Shown here one piece after another: positions 19,290 through 27,678 of a stretch of DNA of 64,000 bases. The position numbers were made by a program, and so were the translations under genes. The notes below the pieces were generated by a model. The model was not told where the DNA came from, searched no databases, and saw only the letters and a list, made by a program, of their open reading frames with translations. Source of the stretch: Bacillus sp. FJAT-47783 (GTDB lineage Bacteria > Bacillota > Bacilli > Bacillales > Aeribacillaceae); the NCBI RefSeq assembly GCF_022808615.1, contig NZ_JAKZKS010000001.1:372001-436000 (forward strand), given 5' to 3'. How positions within the stretch are numbered: the first letter of the stretch is position 1; each line of letters begins with the position of its first letter.

Positions 19290-20411
19290 TTATTCTCCTG
19301 CTACTTCTTGAATGATCGCTACAACCATTTCGCTCGTTTTCACAAGCTCTTCCATTGGCATCTTTTCATTCGTTGTATGGATTTCTTCATAGCCAACAGC
19401 TAAGTTCACGGTAGGAATTCCGTGGCCCGCGATGACGTTCGCATCACTTCCACCACCGCTTGTTAACAGTTCACTTTCACGCCCAATTCGTTTCGCCGCT
19501 TTTTTGGCTACTTCTACAACTTCATCACCGTCAGCAAATTTAAACCCTGGATACATCACTTCAATATCTACTTCTGCACGTCCGCCCATTTCCTCTGCAG
19601 TCGATTCAAAAGCTTCTTTCATTTTTTCGACTTGCTCTTCCATTTTCTTCGGCTCTAATGAACGAGCTTCCGCTAAAATATCAACGCGATCACAAACGAT
19701 ATTCGTTTGTGTTCCCCCTTCGAAGCGCCCAATATTTGCTGTCGTTTCTTCATCGATTCGTCCGAGCGGCATTTTCGCCACCGCTTTTGCCGCAATCGTA
19801 ATCGCAGATACCCCTTTTTCAGGCGCAACGCCAGCATGGGCTGTTTTACCATGAATGGTAGCTTTTATTTTTGCTTGCGTCGGAGCGGCGACAATGATAT
19901 TTCCTACTTTTCCATCACTATCAAGGGCATAACCAAATTTTGCTGTCATCATCGACGGATCTAGCACTTTGGCTCCAACAAGGCCGGATTCTTCGCCTAC
20001 TGTAATAATGAATTCAATCGTTCCGTGTTGAATATTTTGCTCTTTTAACACACGAATAGCTTCAAACATTGCAGCTAAGCCAGCTTTATCATCAGCACCT
20101 AAAATTGTTGTTCCATCTGTTACAATATACCCATCTTTAATCGCAGGCTTTACACCTTTCCCCGGAACAACCGTATCCATATGCGAGGTGAAATAAATAG
20201 GATCAACGCCAGCTTTTGTCCCTTCTAACGTACAAATTAAATTCCCTGCACCATGACCCGTTTCGGCCATTGTATCGTCTTCAACAACTTTTACACCTAA
20301 TTGTTCAAATTTTTCTTTTAATACTTTTGCGATTTCTGCTTCGTATTTTGTCTCCGAATCAACTTGAACAAGTTCCATGAATTCTTTTACAAGACGTTCT
20401 TGATTAATCAT
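19290..20411 (-). CDS. yqjE: M20-family metallopeptidase, tripeptidase T-like (YqjE)
   Basis: Cytosolic zinc exopeptidase of the PepT-like group. Start ATG 20411 follows GGAGGG and gives 373 residues (MINQERLVKEFMELV); the six-codon longer frame lacks a ribosome site. Metal and catalytic residues are visible in TSHMDTVVPG (His, catalytic Asp), GADDKAGLA (bridging Asp), VGEESGLVGA (general-base Glu and zinc Glu) and ALDSDG. The dimerisation domain lies in the middle (GKTAHAGVAPEKG). Order yqjE-yqjD-yqjC is as in B. subtilis. A repeat element separates it from yqjD. Confidence 0.87.
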   Translation of the reverse strand: MINQERLVKEFMELVQVDSETKYEAEIAKVLKEKFEQLGVKVVEDDTMAETGHGAGNLICTLEGTKAGVDPIYFTSHMDTVVPGKGVKPAIKDGYIVTDGTTILGADDKAGLAAMFEAIRVLKEQNIQHGTIEFIITVGEESGLVGAKVLDPSMMTAKFGYALDSDGKVGNIIVAAPTQAKIKATIHGKTAHAGVAPEKGVSAITIAAKAVAKMPLGRIDEETTANIGRFEGGTQTNIVCDRVDILAEARSLEPKKMEEQVEKMKEAFESTAEEMGGRAEVDIEVMYPGFKFADGDEVVEVAKKAAKRIGRESELLTSGGGSDANVIAGHGIPTVNLAVGYEEIHTTNEKMPMEELVKTSEMVVAIIQEVAGE

Positions 20412-20445
20412 CGTCCAATATCCCTCCATTAAAAGTTTCCTTTAG

Positions 20446-20547
20446 AGGTTGTTCAAAAAGTACTGATTTAATATGCACCATATTCGTTGGAAAATTCTAA
20501 AGAAAAACCGTCTTGATTTTCCTGTAAAGCCTTTTTGAACGATCACC
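20446..20547. repeat. Palindromic intergenic element with terminal inverted repeats
   Basis: GTTCAAAAAG at 20451-20460 and CTTTTTGAAC at 20531-20540 are exact inverted copies. The outer bases also pair partly (AGGT / ACCT). Inside lies a second inverted pair, GGAAAAT / ATTTTCC. The whole would form one long hairpin of about 100 nt. It may be a miniature mobile element or a terminator of the yqjCD unit. Confidence 0.6.
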
Positions 20548-20562
20548 TATATTAGTATAACA

Positions 20563-22113
20563 TTAAAGTGGGATATTGCCGTGTTTTTTATACGGTCTTA
20601 CTTCTTTTTTCGTTTTTAACATATCGAGAGCTTGTATGATTTTAACCCTCGTCTCTCTTGGGTCAATAACATCATCCACCATACCTCGACTCGCTGCGAC
20701 ATATGGGTTTGCAAATTTACTACGGTACTCTTCAATCTTCTCAGCACGCGTCTGTTCCGGATTTGGACTGTTTTCAATTTCTCTTGCAAAAATGATGTTC
20801 GCTGCTCCTTGCGGCCCCATAACGGCAATTTCAGCGTTTGGCCAAGCATATACAATGTCTGCACCAATGGATTTACTATTTAGCGCTACATATGCTCCAC
20901 CGTATGCTTTTCGTAAAATAACCGTTAATTTTGGAACGTTCGCTTCTGAATACGCATATAAAATTTTCGCCCCATGTCGAATAATGCCACCATGTTCCTG
21001 TTTGATTCCAGGGAAAAACCCTGTTACATCTTCAAATGTGATGATTGGAATATTAAAGGAATCACAAAAACGAATGAATCGAGCAGCTTTATCTGAGGAA
21101 TCAATATCTAGTCCCCCGGCCATATATTTCGGTTGGTTACAAACAAGACCAACGACATCCCCTTTAATACGTGCTAATCCAACAACAATATTTTTTGCGA
21201 AATTTTGATGAACTTCAAAAAATGATCCTTCATCGACAACATGTTTGATAACATTTCGGACATCATATGGGCGTAACCCATCAATCGGCACGACATCTGC
21301 TAAATCCGGTCGGTCATCATCGTTATCATTGACGAAATAGGAAGGTGGCTTTTCTTCATTGTTTTGCGGCAAATAACTTAATAATTTACGTACTTGGGCG
21401 ATTACCTCTTCTTCTGATTCACCAGCAAAGTGAGCGTTTCCACTAACGGAACTATGAACGCGTGCTCCACCTAAATCTTCTTGTGAAATTTTCTCACCCG
21501 TTACGGTTTCAATGACTTTCGGACCCGTAATAAACATTTGGCTCGTTTTCTCTACCATAAAGACAAAATCAGTAATAGCAGGAGAATAAACAGCGCCACC
21601 TGCACAAGGGCCTAAAATGACAGAAATTTGCGGAATAACCCCAGAATAAATGGAATTGCGATAGAAAATATGACCGTATCCGTCAAGTGATAATACTCCT
21701 TCTTGAATTCTAGCACCACCTGAATCGTTTAATCCGATGAAAGGGGTTCCATTTTTAGCAGCTAAATCCATAACCGTGGCAATTTTTTTCGCATGCATTT
21801 CACCAAGTGCTCCACCAAACACAGTGAAGTCTTGTGAAAATAAATAAATTGGACGTCCATTCACTTTACCATAGCCTGTAACAACGCCATCGCCAGGACC
21901 CTTTTTATTTTCCAATCCGAAATCATATGAGCGGTGTTCGATAAACGGATTCAACTCAACGAACGTTCCTTCATCTACTAATAAATCAATTCGTTCCCGT
22001 GCCGTTAGTTTCCCTTTATCGTGTTGTTTAGAAATTTTGTCATCTCCACCACCAAGCTCAACATCACGACGTTTATCATAAAGTTCATTTATTTTTTCAT
22101 ACATATCAATCAT
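20563..22113 (-). CDS. yqjD: Acyl-CoA carboxyltransferase subunit (YqjD; propionyl-CoA carboxylase beta-like)
   Basis: Crotonase-fold carboxyltransferase that moves carboxyl from biotin to an acyl-CoA, most likely propionyl-CoA, or acts in methylmalonyl-CoA decarboxylation. Start ATG 22113 has a strong GAGGAGGT site seven bases upstream and gives 516 residues, the family length (MIDMYEKINELYDKRRDVELGGG). The longer frame to 22224 runs inside the epimerase gene. Two acyl-CoA/biotin half-sites show as DSGGARIQEGV and GFFPGIKQEHGGIIRHGAKI. The start overlaps the epimerase stop by 8 bases, implying translational coupling. A dedicated biotin carboxylase partner is not adjacent; accB and accC are 36 kb away. 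Confidence 0.88.
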   Translation of the reverse strand: MIDMYEKINELYDKRRDVELGGGDDKISKQHDKGKLTARERIDLLVDEGTFVELNPFIEHRSYDFGLENKKGPGDGVVTGYGKVNGRPIYLFSQDFTVFGGALGEMHAKKIATVMDLAAKNGTPFIGLNDSGGARIQEGVLSLDGYGHIFYRNSIYSGVIPQISVILGPCAGGAVYSPAITDFVFMVEKTSQMFITGPKVIETVTGEKISQEDLGGARVHSSVSGNAHFAGESEEEVIAQVRKLLSYLPQNNEEKPPSYFVNDNDDDRPDLADVVPIDGLRPYDVRNVIKHVVDEGSFFEVHQNFAKNIVVGLARIKGDVVGLVCNQPKYMAGGLDIDSSDKAARFIRFCDSFNIPIITFEDVTGFFPGIKQEHGGIIRHGAKILYAYSEANVPKLTVILRKAYGGAYVALNSKSIGADIVYAWPNAEIAVMGPQGAANIIFAREIENSPNPEQTRAEKIEEYRSKFANPYVAASRGMVDDVIDPRETRVKIIQALDMLKTKKEVRPYKKHGNIPL

Positions 22114-22525
22114 TGTTTTTACCTCCTCGTTTTTCACATAACTCAAATAAAATTCCTCCTGTAGATTTCGGATGCATAAAAGCAATATCTGCTCCTCCTG
22201 CTCCTTTTCGAGGAGATTGGTCAATCATTTGAACCCCTTTTTCTGTTATTTCTTTTATTCTTGCTTCAATATCGGCAACTCCTAAAGCGATATGATGAAT
22301 GCCTTCCCCGCGTTTTTCTAAAAATTTTGCTATTGGGCTAGTTTCGGTAGTCGGTTGTAATAATTCAATCTTCGTGTTCCCTACATCTAAAAAGGCGACT
22401 TTCACTTGTTGTGTTTGTACAATTTCTTCCCCCATCCATTTGCAGCCGAGCTTTTCTGTGTAAAACGGCAATGCTTGTTCAATGTTATGAACCGCGATTC
22501 CTATATGGTCTACTTTTTTTACCAT
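22106..22525 (-). CDS. mce: Methylmalonyl-CoA epimerase (YqjC)
   Basis: Vicinal-oxygen-chelate enzyme that interconverts (2S)- and (2R)-methylmalonyl-CoA. The 139-residue protein has two VOC half-motifs. Metal ligands are expected at His7 (VDHIGIAV), the His in GIHHIALGV and the Glu in GGILFEL; the short conserved TKIELLQP and GGADIAFMHPKS segments are also present. Start ATG follows AAAGGAG. It forms an operon with yqjD, and with the mutase genes at 28.7-32.7 kb it completes a propionyl-CoA to succinyl-CoA route. Confidence 0.92.
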   Translation of the reverse strand: MVKKVDHIGIAVHNIEQALPFYTEKLGCKWMGEEIVQTQQVKVAFLDVGNTKIELLQPTTETSPIAKFLEKRGEGIHHIALGVADIEARIKEITEKGVQMIDQSPRKGAGGADIAFMHPKSTGGILFELCEKRGGKNND

Positions 22526-22743
22526 TTCAACTTCTCCTTTCTCGACGATTAGAAGAACTAGCCGTCTTCATTCCCTTTGTAAACGGATACAACCTCCTAT
22601 AAATATTCTACATTTTATTTTAAAATTCCTTCTATTTCGTCAAATTATTTATTAAAAAAATTTTTGTAGAATATATTTACTTATCACTTAAAAAGTGACA
22701 CTTCATTTAATGAGCGGTTTTATTGCCTCTTAAATTATTACAC

Positions 22744-22772
22744 TTGTCTCTCCCTCATAAAATTTATAAAAT
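22744..22772 (+). promoter_or_regulatory. Promoter of prli42
   Basis: TTGTCT (22744-22749), a 17-base spacer and TAAAAT (22767-22772), about 24 bases before the start. Confidence 0.7.
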
Positions 22773-22801
22773 AGATGTAGGCTTGGACAGGAGTGATGAT
22801 G

Positions 22802-22894
22802 ATGTCAAAACGTACTCAAAAAGTCGTTGTTTATTTAATGATTGGAACAATGCTTTTAACAACACTGCTAACCGGTGTTAGTATGTGGTTTTAA
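22802..22894 (+). CDS. prli42: Prli42-type stressosome-associated membrane miniprotein
   Basis: A 30-residue ORF, MSKRTQKVVVYLMIGTM followed by LLTTLLTGVSMWF: a basic N-terminus and one membrane helix. Three ATGs stand in a row (22796, 22799, 22802). AGGAG at 22789-22793 fits the last best, eight bases away. Prli42, described in Listeria, anchors the RsbR-type stressosome to the membrane and passes on stress signals. Length, basic start and the VVYLM...LLTGV pattern match that family. It has its own promoter and terminator and stands alone between yqjC and yqjB on the opposite strand. It is easily missed because of its size. Confidence 0.8.
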   Translation: MSKRTQKVVVYLMIGTMLLTTLLTGVSMWF

Positions 22895-22903
22895 TATGAA
22901 ACT

Positions 22904-22937
22904 AAAAAAAACGGCAGTCCGGTCACTGTCGTTTTTT
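22904..22937. terminator. Bidirectional terminator between prli42 and yqjB
   Basis: AAAAAACGGCAGT / ACTGTCGTTTTTT hairpin with one G-U pair, A- and T-runs on both sides. Confidence 0.85.
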
Positions 22938-22947
22938 CGTGGTCTTA

Positions 22948-23454
22948 TTATTGTATAACCCCATATTGTTTCGCAATCGATTCAAACGAATCATCAGTAT
23001 GAGTGATTAGCACTTGCGTTCCAAGTGGAATTTCCTCAAACAATTTTTCCACTTCTTTGTTTTGCATCCGAACACAGCCATTTGTGACAAATTTTCCGAT
23101 GGAATCAGGTTGATTTGTTCCATGAATACCGTATATTCTTCCATCTGTTTCAAGAGCATCAATCCCAATCCATCTCGTGCCAAGCGGATTGTCTTTAGAC
23201 CCACCCGGGATATCTTTTTTCCGATAATAAGGATTTTTCGCTTTCACAACAACCGTAAATTTCCCAACAGGAGTTAAGAACTCGGTTTTTCCAGTCGCAA
23301 TCGAATAGGTTTGTTGAATGCTTCCTCTGTTAATATACGCAAGTTCATTCGTTTTTTTATTAACGATAATAAATGGATCACCTAATAACGGATTTTGTCC
23401 TAATGGCCAAATGGGTGAAAATAATATGATCAAAAATAATAGTGTGCCTTTCAT
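22948..23454 (-). CDS. yqjB: L,D-transpeptidase of the YkuD family (YqjB)
   Basis: Cell-wall enzyme that would form or exchange 3-3 peptide cross-links in peptidoglycan. The 168-residue protein starts with a signal peptide or membrane anchor (MKGTLLFLIILFSPIW). The catalytic YkuD domain then shows the diagnostic HGTN near residue 113 and the nucleophile in VTNGCVRM about 18 residues later. The segment TPVGKFTVV and the PLGTRWIGID loop are also typical. There is no LysM domain before it, unlike YkuD. It follows yqjA in the order seen in B. subtilis. Confidence 0.87.
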   Translation of the reverse strand: MKGTLLFLIILFSPIWPLGQNPLLGDPFIIVNKKTNELAYINRGSIQQTYSIATGKTEFLTPVGKFTVVVKAKNPYYRKKDIPGGSKDNPLGTRWIGIDALETDGRIYGIHGTNQPDSIGKFVTNGCVRMQNKEVEKLFEEIPLGTQVLITHTDDSFESIAKQYGVIQ

Positions 23455-23490
23455 TTGTCTACACCCTTTTTTCAGTTAGTATGGCAGTGA

Positions 23491-24462
23491 CTATTGATTT
23501 TTATCATAAGGATACCCTTTATATTGACTTTTAATGATTAAATATTGCTCCATCTCGTTCAAAAAATGAAACAGCGCTGCTCTTGTTTCAAATTCCTCCC
23601 TTGTATTCGGTAAAGGCATTTCTTGAAATTGTTTTGATAACAAATGTAGTTTCCGTAAAAATTTTTGCGCTGTATTGCCTGGGTGAATATTTGTTCGTAA
23701 TTCCTCAATGTACTGGGCAACGATTTCTGCTTGTTCCACATTTGCTGAAATAGATGCAACCGTTGGTAATACCCGTTCTATAATTTCAAATTGTTTTTCC
23801 CGCATTTTGAAATAATGGTAGTATATATCTTCATGTCTTAACACTTGGTTTTCCACATTACGAAGTGCGAGTGTCCTTGCTTCTTCTAGTAATTGAGCTG
23901 TTTCGGTAATTTCCTTACCATCCCAATCACTATCACCATTTAGTAAAAAGTTAATTATTTCACAAAAGATTTGAGAGAATTTTTGTTCAATCTCATTTCG
24001 ATAAGCTTCTAATTTTTTTTCTAAACTCGGCATATACACGTTCATGAGTAAGGCAACACCAATTCCAATCAAAATTAATAATAGTTCATTGAGAAATAAA
24101 TCGAACGTGATTTTGCCTGCTGAATATACATGCAAAATGATGACCGTGCTCGTCACAATTCCTTCTTTCACCTTCAACATAACGGTCGTAGGAATAAACA
24201 ATAACAACAATAATCCTATGCTAATCGGATGATAGCCGATGATCTCAAAAATCAACGCTGAAAACAAAACGGCGATGGAACAAGCTAAAAATCGAGCCCA
24301 AGCACTCTGAATGGAACGCTTCTTCGTAATTTGAATGCAAAGAACCGTAATAATTCCGGCTGATACAAAATGATCTAATTGTAATAATTGGGCAATCCAA
24401 ATGGCTATCGGTGTCCCTAGCGCCGTCTTAATTGTACGATACCCAATTGCAAACTTCGGCAT
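23491..24462 (-). CDS. yqjA: Aromatic acid exporter-like membrane protein (YqjA)
   Basis: Start ATG 24462 follows AGGAGAG and gives 323 residues (MPKFAIGYRTIKTALGTP), near the B. subtilis length. A GTG 16 codons earlier has a poorer site. The N-terminal half has about five hydrophobic segments (residues about 15-140). The C-terminal cytosolic half is helical, charged and without membrane segments, the layout of the ArAE_1 (DUF939) family named after aromatic carboxylate exporters. The substrate is unknown. It is followed 36 bases later by yqjB on the same strand. Confidence 0.8.
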   Translation of the reverse strand: MPKFAIGYRTIKTALGTPIAIWIAQLLQLDHFVSAGIITVLCIQITKKRSIQSAWARFLACSIAVLFSALIFEIIGYHPISIGLLLLLFIPTTVMLKVKEGIVTSTVIILHVYSAGKITFDLFLNELLLILIGIGVALLMNVYMPSLEKKLEAYRNEIEQKFSQIFCEIINFLLNGDSDWDGKEITETAQLLEEARTLALRNVENQVLRHEDIYYHYFKMREKQFEIIERVLPTVASISANVEQAEIVAQYIEELRTNIHPGNTAQKFLRKLHLLSKQFQEMPLPNTREEFETRAALFHFLNEMEQYLIIKSQYKGYPYDKNQ

Positions 24463-24611
24463 ATTTTCTCTCCTAACTAAAGACGAAGCATTTTCTTTAT
24501 TCATCGTCACGCTTACTTCTACATGAATATGTTACCGAGAGAACCATTCAATGACAACTATTATTTTCTATTGCATAACCATTCTCAAATTATCTATTTT
24601 TTTGTATTTAT

Positions 24612-24643
24612 AAAAAAAGATGATCCATTTCTTTGGATCACCT
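24612..24643 (-). terminator. Terminator of the art operon
   Basis: TGATCCA / TGGATCA hairpin followed on the minus strand by TCTTTTTTTA. Confidence 0.8.
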
Positions 24644-24645
24644 CG

Positions 24646-25368
24646 TCATAACATTTTATTTAAAAATTCCTTTGCACGCTCTGATTTCGGATTTGTGAAA
24701 AAAGTTTTCGGGTCTGCATCTTCAACAATTTTCCCATCGTCTAAAAAGAGCACACGATCGGCCGCTTCGCGAGCAAATCCCATTTCATGTGTTACAATCA
24801 CCATCGTCATCCCTGATTTGGCTAAATCTTTCATTACTTCTAACACTTCTTTTACCATTTCCGGGTCTAATGCCGATGTCGGTTCATCAAACAGCATCGC
24901 TTTCGGTTCCATTGCAAGGGCACGAGCAATCGCCACACGCTGTTTTTGCCCCCCAGATAAGCGATTTGGATAAGCTTCTGCCTTTTCTTCAAGTCCTACT
25001 TTCTTTAATAAGTGGAATGCAAGCTCTTCCGCTTCATTTTTCGCCATACCTTTCACTGTTATCGGTGCATATGTTAAATTTTGCAAAACTGTTTTATGCG
25101 GGAACAAATGAAAGTGTTGAAAAACCATGCCTACTTCTTGACGAATATTCAGTTTATCCGTTTTCGGATTCGTTAACTCATGACTCCTAATCCAAATACG
25201 CCCATCTGTCGGTTCTTCGAGCAAATTCAAACAACGCAAAAAGGTAGATTTTCCTGAACCAGATGGACCAATGACTGCAACAACGGAACCTTCTTCAATT
25301 TCCGTTGAGATTCCTTTTAATACTTCGTTATGACCATACGTTTTATACAAATTATCGACTTTAATCAC
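24646..25368 (-). CDS. artR: Polar amino acid (arginine-type) ABC transporter ATP-binding protein (YqiZ/ArtR)
   Basis: The 240-residue cytosolic ATPase energises amino acid uptake. Walker A is GPSGSGKST at about residues 34-42, the signature is [15 protein letters not shown], Walker B is [12 protein letters not shown], and the switch histidine is in IVTHEMGFA. It overlaps the permease gene by 8 bases. Closest in pattern to B. subtilis YqiZ of the YqiXYZ arginine importer; glutamine- or cystine-type ATPases look very similar, so the substrate comes from gene order only. Confidence 0.88.
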   Translation of the reverse strand: MIKVDNLYKTYGHNEVLKGISTEIEEGSVVAVIGPSGSGKSTFLRCLNLLEEPTDGRIWIRSHELTNPKTDKLNIRQEVGMVFQHFHLFPHKTVLQNLTYAPITVKGMAKNEAEELAFHLLKKVGLEEKAEAYPNRLSGGQKQRVAIARALAMEPKAMLFDEPTSALDPEMVKEVLEVMKDLAKSGMTMVIVTHEMGFAREAADRVLFLDDGKIVEDADPKTFFTNPKSERAKEFLNKML

Positions 25369-26020
25369 TTCTTCTCATTCTCCCTTCAATCCATCTACCA
25401 ATGAAGGTTAAAATTATGACTAATACATAATAGATTGCACCTGCGATGATTAGTGGTTCGATATACCGATACGTATTACCACCAACGATATAGGCACTGC
25501 GCATGACATCTTGTACACCTATAATGGTTACAATCGCAGATTCTTTCGTTAATGTAATGAATTCGTTCATGAGTGCAGGTAAAATATTTTTCATTGCTTG
25601 CGGAATAATAATATCTTTCATCATTTTATAATAAGGGATACCGAGTGCCATCGCTGCTTCACGCTGTCCTTTGTCCACAGCCATAATGCCAGCGCGAATC
25701 ACTTCTGACATATAAGCTCCTGAATTTAATGTAAAAGCAAGAACCGCAGCCGGATACGGATCCACTTCGATCCCTGTTAATTGTGGTATACCAAAATAAA
25801 TTAATATAAGTTGTAATAATAGAGGAGTTCCTCGAAAAACAGACGTATACGCATCTGCAAACCACATGAATAGTTTTAATCGACTAATTTTTAATAACGC
25901 TAAAATGAGAGCCCAAATAAATCCAAGTATTGCGGATAACCCGACAATTTTTAACGTAACAGGAATTCCTTCTAAAATAAACGGAATGGAAGGCGCTATT
26001 GATGGAAAATCTAAATTCAT
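25361..26020 (-). CDS. artQ: Polar amino acid ABC transporter permease (YqiY/ArtQ)
   Basis: The 219-residue inner-membrane permease has about five membrane segments. The HisMQ/EAA coupling loop reads [22 protein letters not shown] near residues 120-141 and contacts the ATPase. The N-terminal motif [15 protein letters not shown] is usual for GltK/HisM-like subunits. It is preceded by an 85-base gap containing a strong hairpin and followed with overlap by the ATPase gene. Confidence 0.88.
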   Translation of the reverse strand: MNLDFPSIAPSIPFILEGIPVTLKIVGLSAILGFIWALILALLKISRLKLFMWFADAYTSVFRGTPLLLQLILIYFGIPQLTGIEVDPYPAAVLAFTLNSGAYMSEVIRAGIMAVDKGQREAAMALGIPYYKMMKDIIIPQAMKNILPALMNEFITLTKESAIVTIIGVQDVMRSAYIVGGNTYRYIEPLIIAGAIYYVLVIILTFIGRWIEGRMRRSD

Positions 26021-26062
26021 AGTTACGACACTCCTAATTATTCAATCGTAGAAAGAAAAAGG

Positions 26063-26089
26063 AAACGTTCAACGTACAGATGAACGTTT
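26063..26089 (-). terminator. Attenuator-like hairpin between artP and artQ
   Basis: AAACGTTCA / TGAACGTTT perfect 9-bp stem, followed on the minus strand by TTTCCTTTTTCTTT. It may partially terminate or protect the transcript so that the binding protein is made in excess. Confidence 0.6.
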
Positions 26090-26105
26090 CTGGTTAAAAG
26101 TTTTT

Positions 26106-26885
26106 TTATTGTGCATCAAACCATTTGACTAAAATCTCGTCTAACTCACCGCTATCTTTCATTTTTTGTAGCTCTTCATTAAATTTCTCTGTTAATTCGC
26201 TGCCCTTTGGAAAAGCGATCGCATACCCATTTTCTTCTGCATTTTCCTCTTCAATGATATACCCTTTTAAGTCTTCGTTTTTCTCAATATACCCATTTGC
26301 CACTGCATCTTCAATAATGGCAGCATCAAAGCGGCCTGCTTTCAACTCTTGAATCACTTCAGAAATACGATTGCGATTTTCAACTTTTACATTAATCGTT
26401 TCAGCAATTTCATTCGCTTTTTCTTCTTGTACGGAAGCTAATTGAACACCAACTGTTTTTCCTTCTAAATCTTCAACAGATTCAATACCGCTACCTTCTG
26501 TCGTTACGATCATGTGTTGGGCAGAATAATAAACATCACTGAAGTCAACACTTTCTTTCCGTTCTTCATTTACAGACATTCCAGCTAAAACAAAATCTAG
26601 CTTTTTTGATTGCAAGGCTGGAATTAATCCATTAAAATCCATATCTTGTATTTCAAGCTCGTAGCCTAGCTTTTCAGTAATGGCTTTGGCAATATCTACA
26701 TCAATTCCAATAATGTCAGAACCTTTTGCTGTATCAATATATTCAAACGGTGCAAAATCCGCAGAAGTTCCCATCACTAATACTTGTTTCTCTTCTGTTC
26801 CTTCCCCTTCTGAGGCTGTATCTCCACAAGCTGCTAATACTCCAATCATAACGATCGTCATTACAATAATTAATACCTTTTTCAT
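26106..26885 (-). CDS. artP: Polar amino acid (arginine-type) binding lipoprotein (YqiX/ArtP)
   Basis: The 259-residue lipoprotein has the lipobox LAAC with Cys20, then an acidic linker and the two-lobe SBP family 3 fold. Signature segments are GTSADFAPFEYID, IGIDVDIAKAITEKLG, LDFVLAGMSVNEERK and the hinge GKTVGVQLASVQ. The ligand is most likely a basic or polar amino acid, as for B. subtilis YqiX. It is the first gene of the importer operon and has GGAGG upstream. Confidence 0.88.
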   Translation of the reverse strand: MKKVLIIVMTIVMIGVLAACGDTASEGEGTEEKQVLVMGTSADFAPFEYIDTAKGSDIIGIDVDIAKAITEKLGYELEIQDMDFNGLIPALQSKKLDFVLAGMSVNEERKESVDFSDVYYSAQHMIVTTEGSGIESVEDLEGKTVGVQLASVQEEKANEIAETINVKVENRNRISEVIQELKAGRFDAAIIEDAVANGYIEKNEDLKGYIIEEENAEENGYAIAFPKGSELTEKFNEELQKMKDSGELDEILVKWFDAQ

Positions 26886-26953
26886 GTTGTTTTCCTCCTA
26901 TTAGATTTATTGCATAAAAATAAAACGATATTAATATTTATTCATTTATTTGT

Positions 26954-26981
26954 ATTTTAACACATTTTATCTGGAATGCAA
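26954..26981 (-). promoter_or_regulatory. Promoter of artPQR
   Basis: On the minus strand TTGCAT (26976-26981), 16 bases and TAAAAT (26954-26959), about 70 bases upstream of artP. Confidence 0.6.
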
Positions 26982-27126
26982 TACAAATTTACAAATGACA
27001 TTTTTTACTTATATCAGCATTTCCAAACTTACTCTAGTAAATAAACCATATTCTTTTATACATTTTTTATTCATTAAAAAGCGCAAAGCACCCCTGAACA
27101 GCTAGAGGATTCCATTGATAAAAAAT

Positions 27127-27160
27127 AAAAGACTACTAACAGTTCGTTAGCAGTCTTTTA
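27127..27160 (-). terminator. Terminator of brxB
   Basis: AAAAGACTGCTAAC / GTTAGTAGTCTTTT stem (one mismatch) followed by TATTTTT on the minus strand. Confidence 0.85.
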
Positions 27161-27166
27161 TGAATC

Positions 27167-27604
27167 TTAAACCTCATCACAATATTGATCAAAAGCACTT
27201 TGTAATTTCGCCACGACTGACATTGGGTCATGTCCTTCAATCTCATGGCGCTCAACCATCGTCATGAGCTTCCCATCTTTTAAAAGAGCAAAAGATGGAG
27301 AAGACGGTGGATAACCTGTGAAATATGATCTCGCCTTTTCTGTCGCTTCCTTATCTTGTCCAGCGAACACAGTTACTAAATGGTCGGGACGCTTATCGTA
27401 ATGAATGGAATGAAGAGCAGCTGGGCGAGCAATTCCTCCAGCACATCCACACACAGAATTGATCATCACTAGTGTCGTACCGCTCTTTTTAAACGCTTCT
27501 TCTACATCTTCAGGCGTTTTTAATTGCATGTAACCAGCCGCTTCGATTTCTTCACGTGCTTGGCGTACGATGTCATTCATAAAGAGGTTGAAATCCATAT
27601 TCAC
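27167..27604 (-). CDS. brxB: Bacilliredoxin BrxB (YqiW)
   Basis: Thioredoxin-fold protein that removes bacillithiol from mixed disulfides on proteins after oxidative stress. The 145-residue sequence contains the CGC active site at Cys52 and Cys54 (NSVCGCAGG). The conserved [15 protein letters not shown] and [16 protein letters not shown] segments of the DUF1094 family are present. The start is GTG at 27604, eight bases after AAAGGAG, giving [11 protein letters not shown] as in B. subtilis. It implies that the organism makes bacillithiol. Confidence 0.95.
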   Translation of the reverse strand: MNMDFNLFMNDIVRQAREEIEAAGYMQLKTPEDVEEAFKKSGTTLVMINSVCGCAGGIARPAALHSIHYDKRPDHLVTVFAGQDKEATEKARSYFTGYPPSSPSFALLKDGKLMTMVERHEIEGHDPMSVVAKLQSAFDQYCDEV

Positions 27605-27678
27605 GAAACTCTCTCCTTTATGTTCATTTTACTAAACCTATCGTTATCTTACAATGTATCGTATGCATGTGGCAAATG

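Noticed and set aside
26915-26960. ARG-box-like sequence (TTGCATAAAAAT) upstream of artP
   Set aside because: Only the left half matches the AhrC box; such A/T-rich half-sites occur by chance here.
27075-27118. AAAGCGCAAAGC...AGCTAGAGG behind brxB as a further intergenic repeat copy
   Set aside because: Too short and too diverged to separate from chance.
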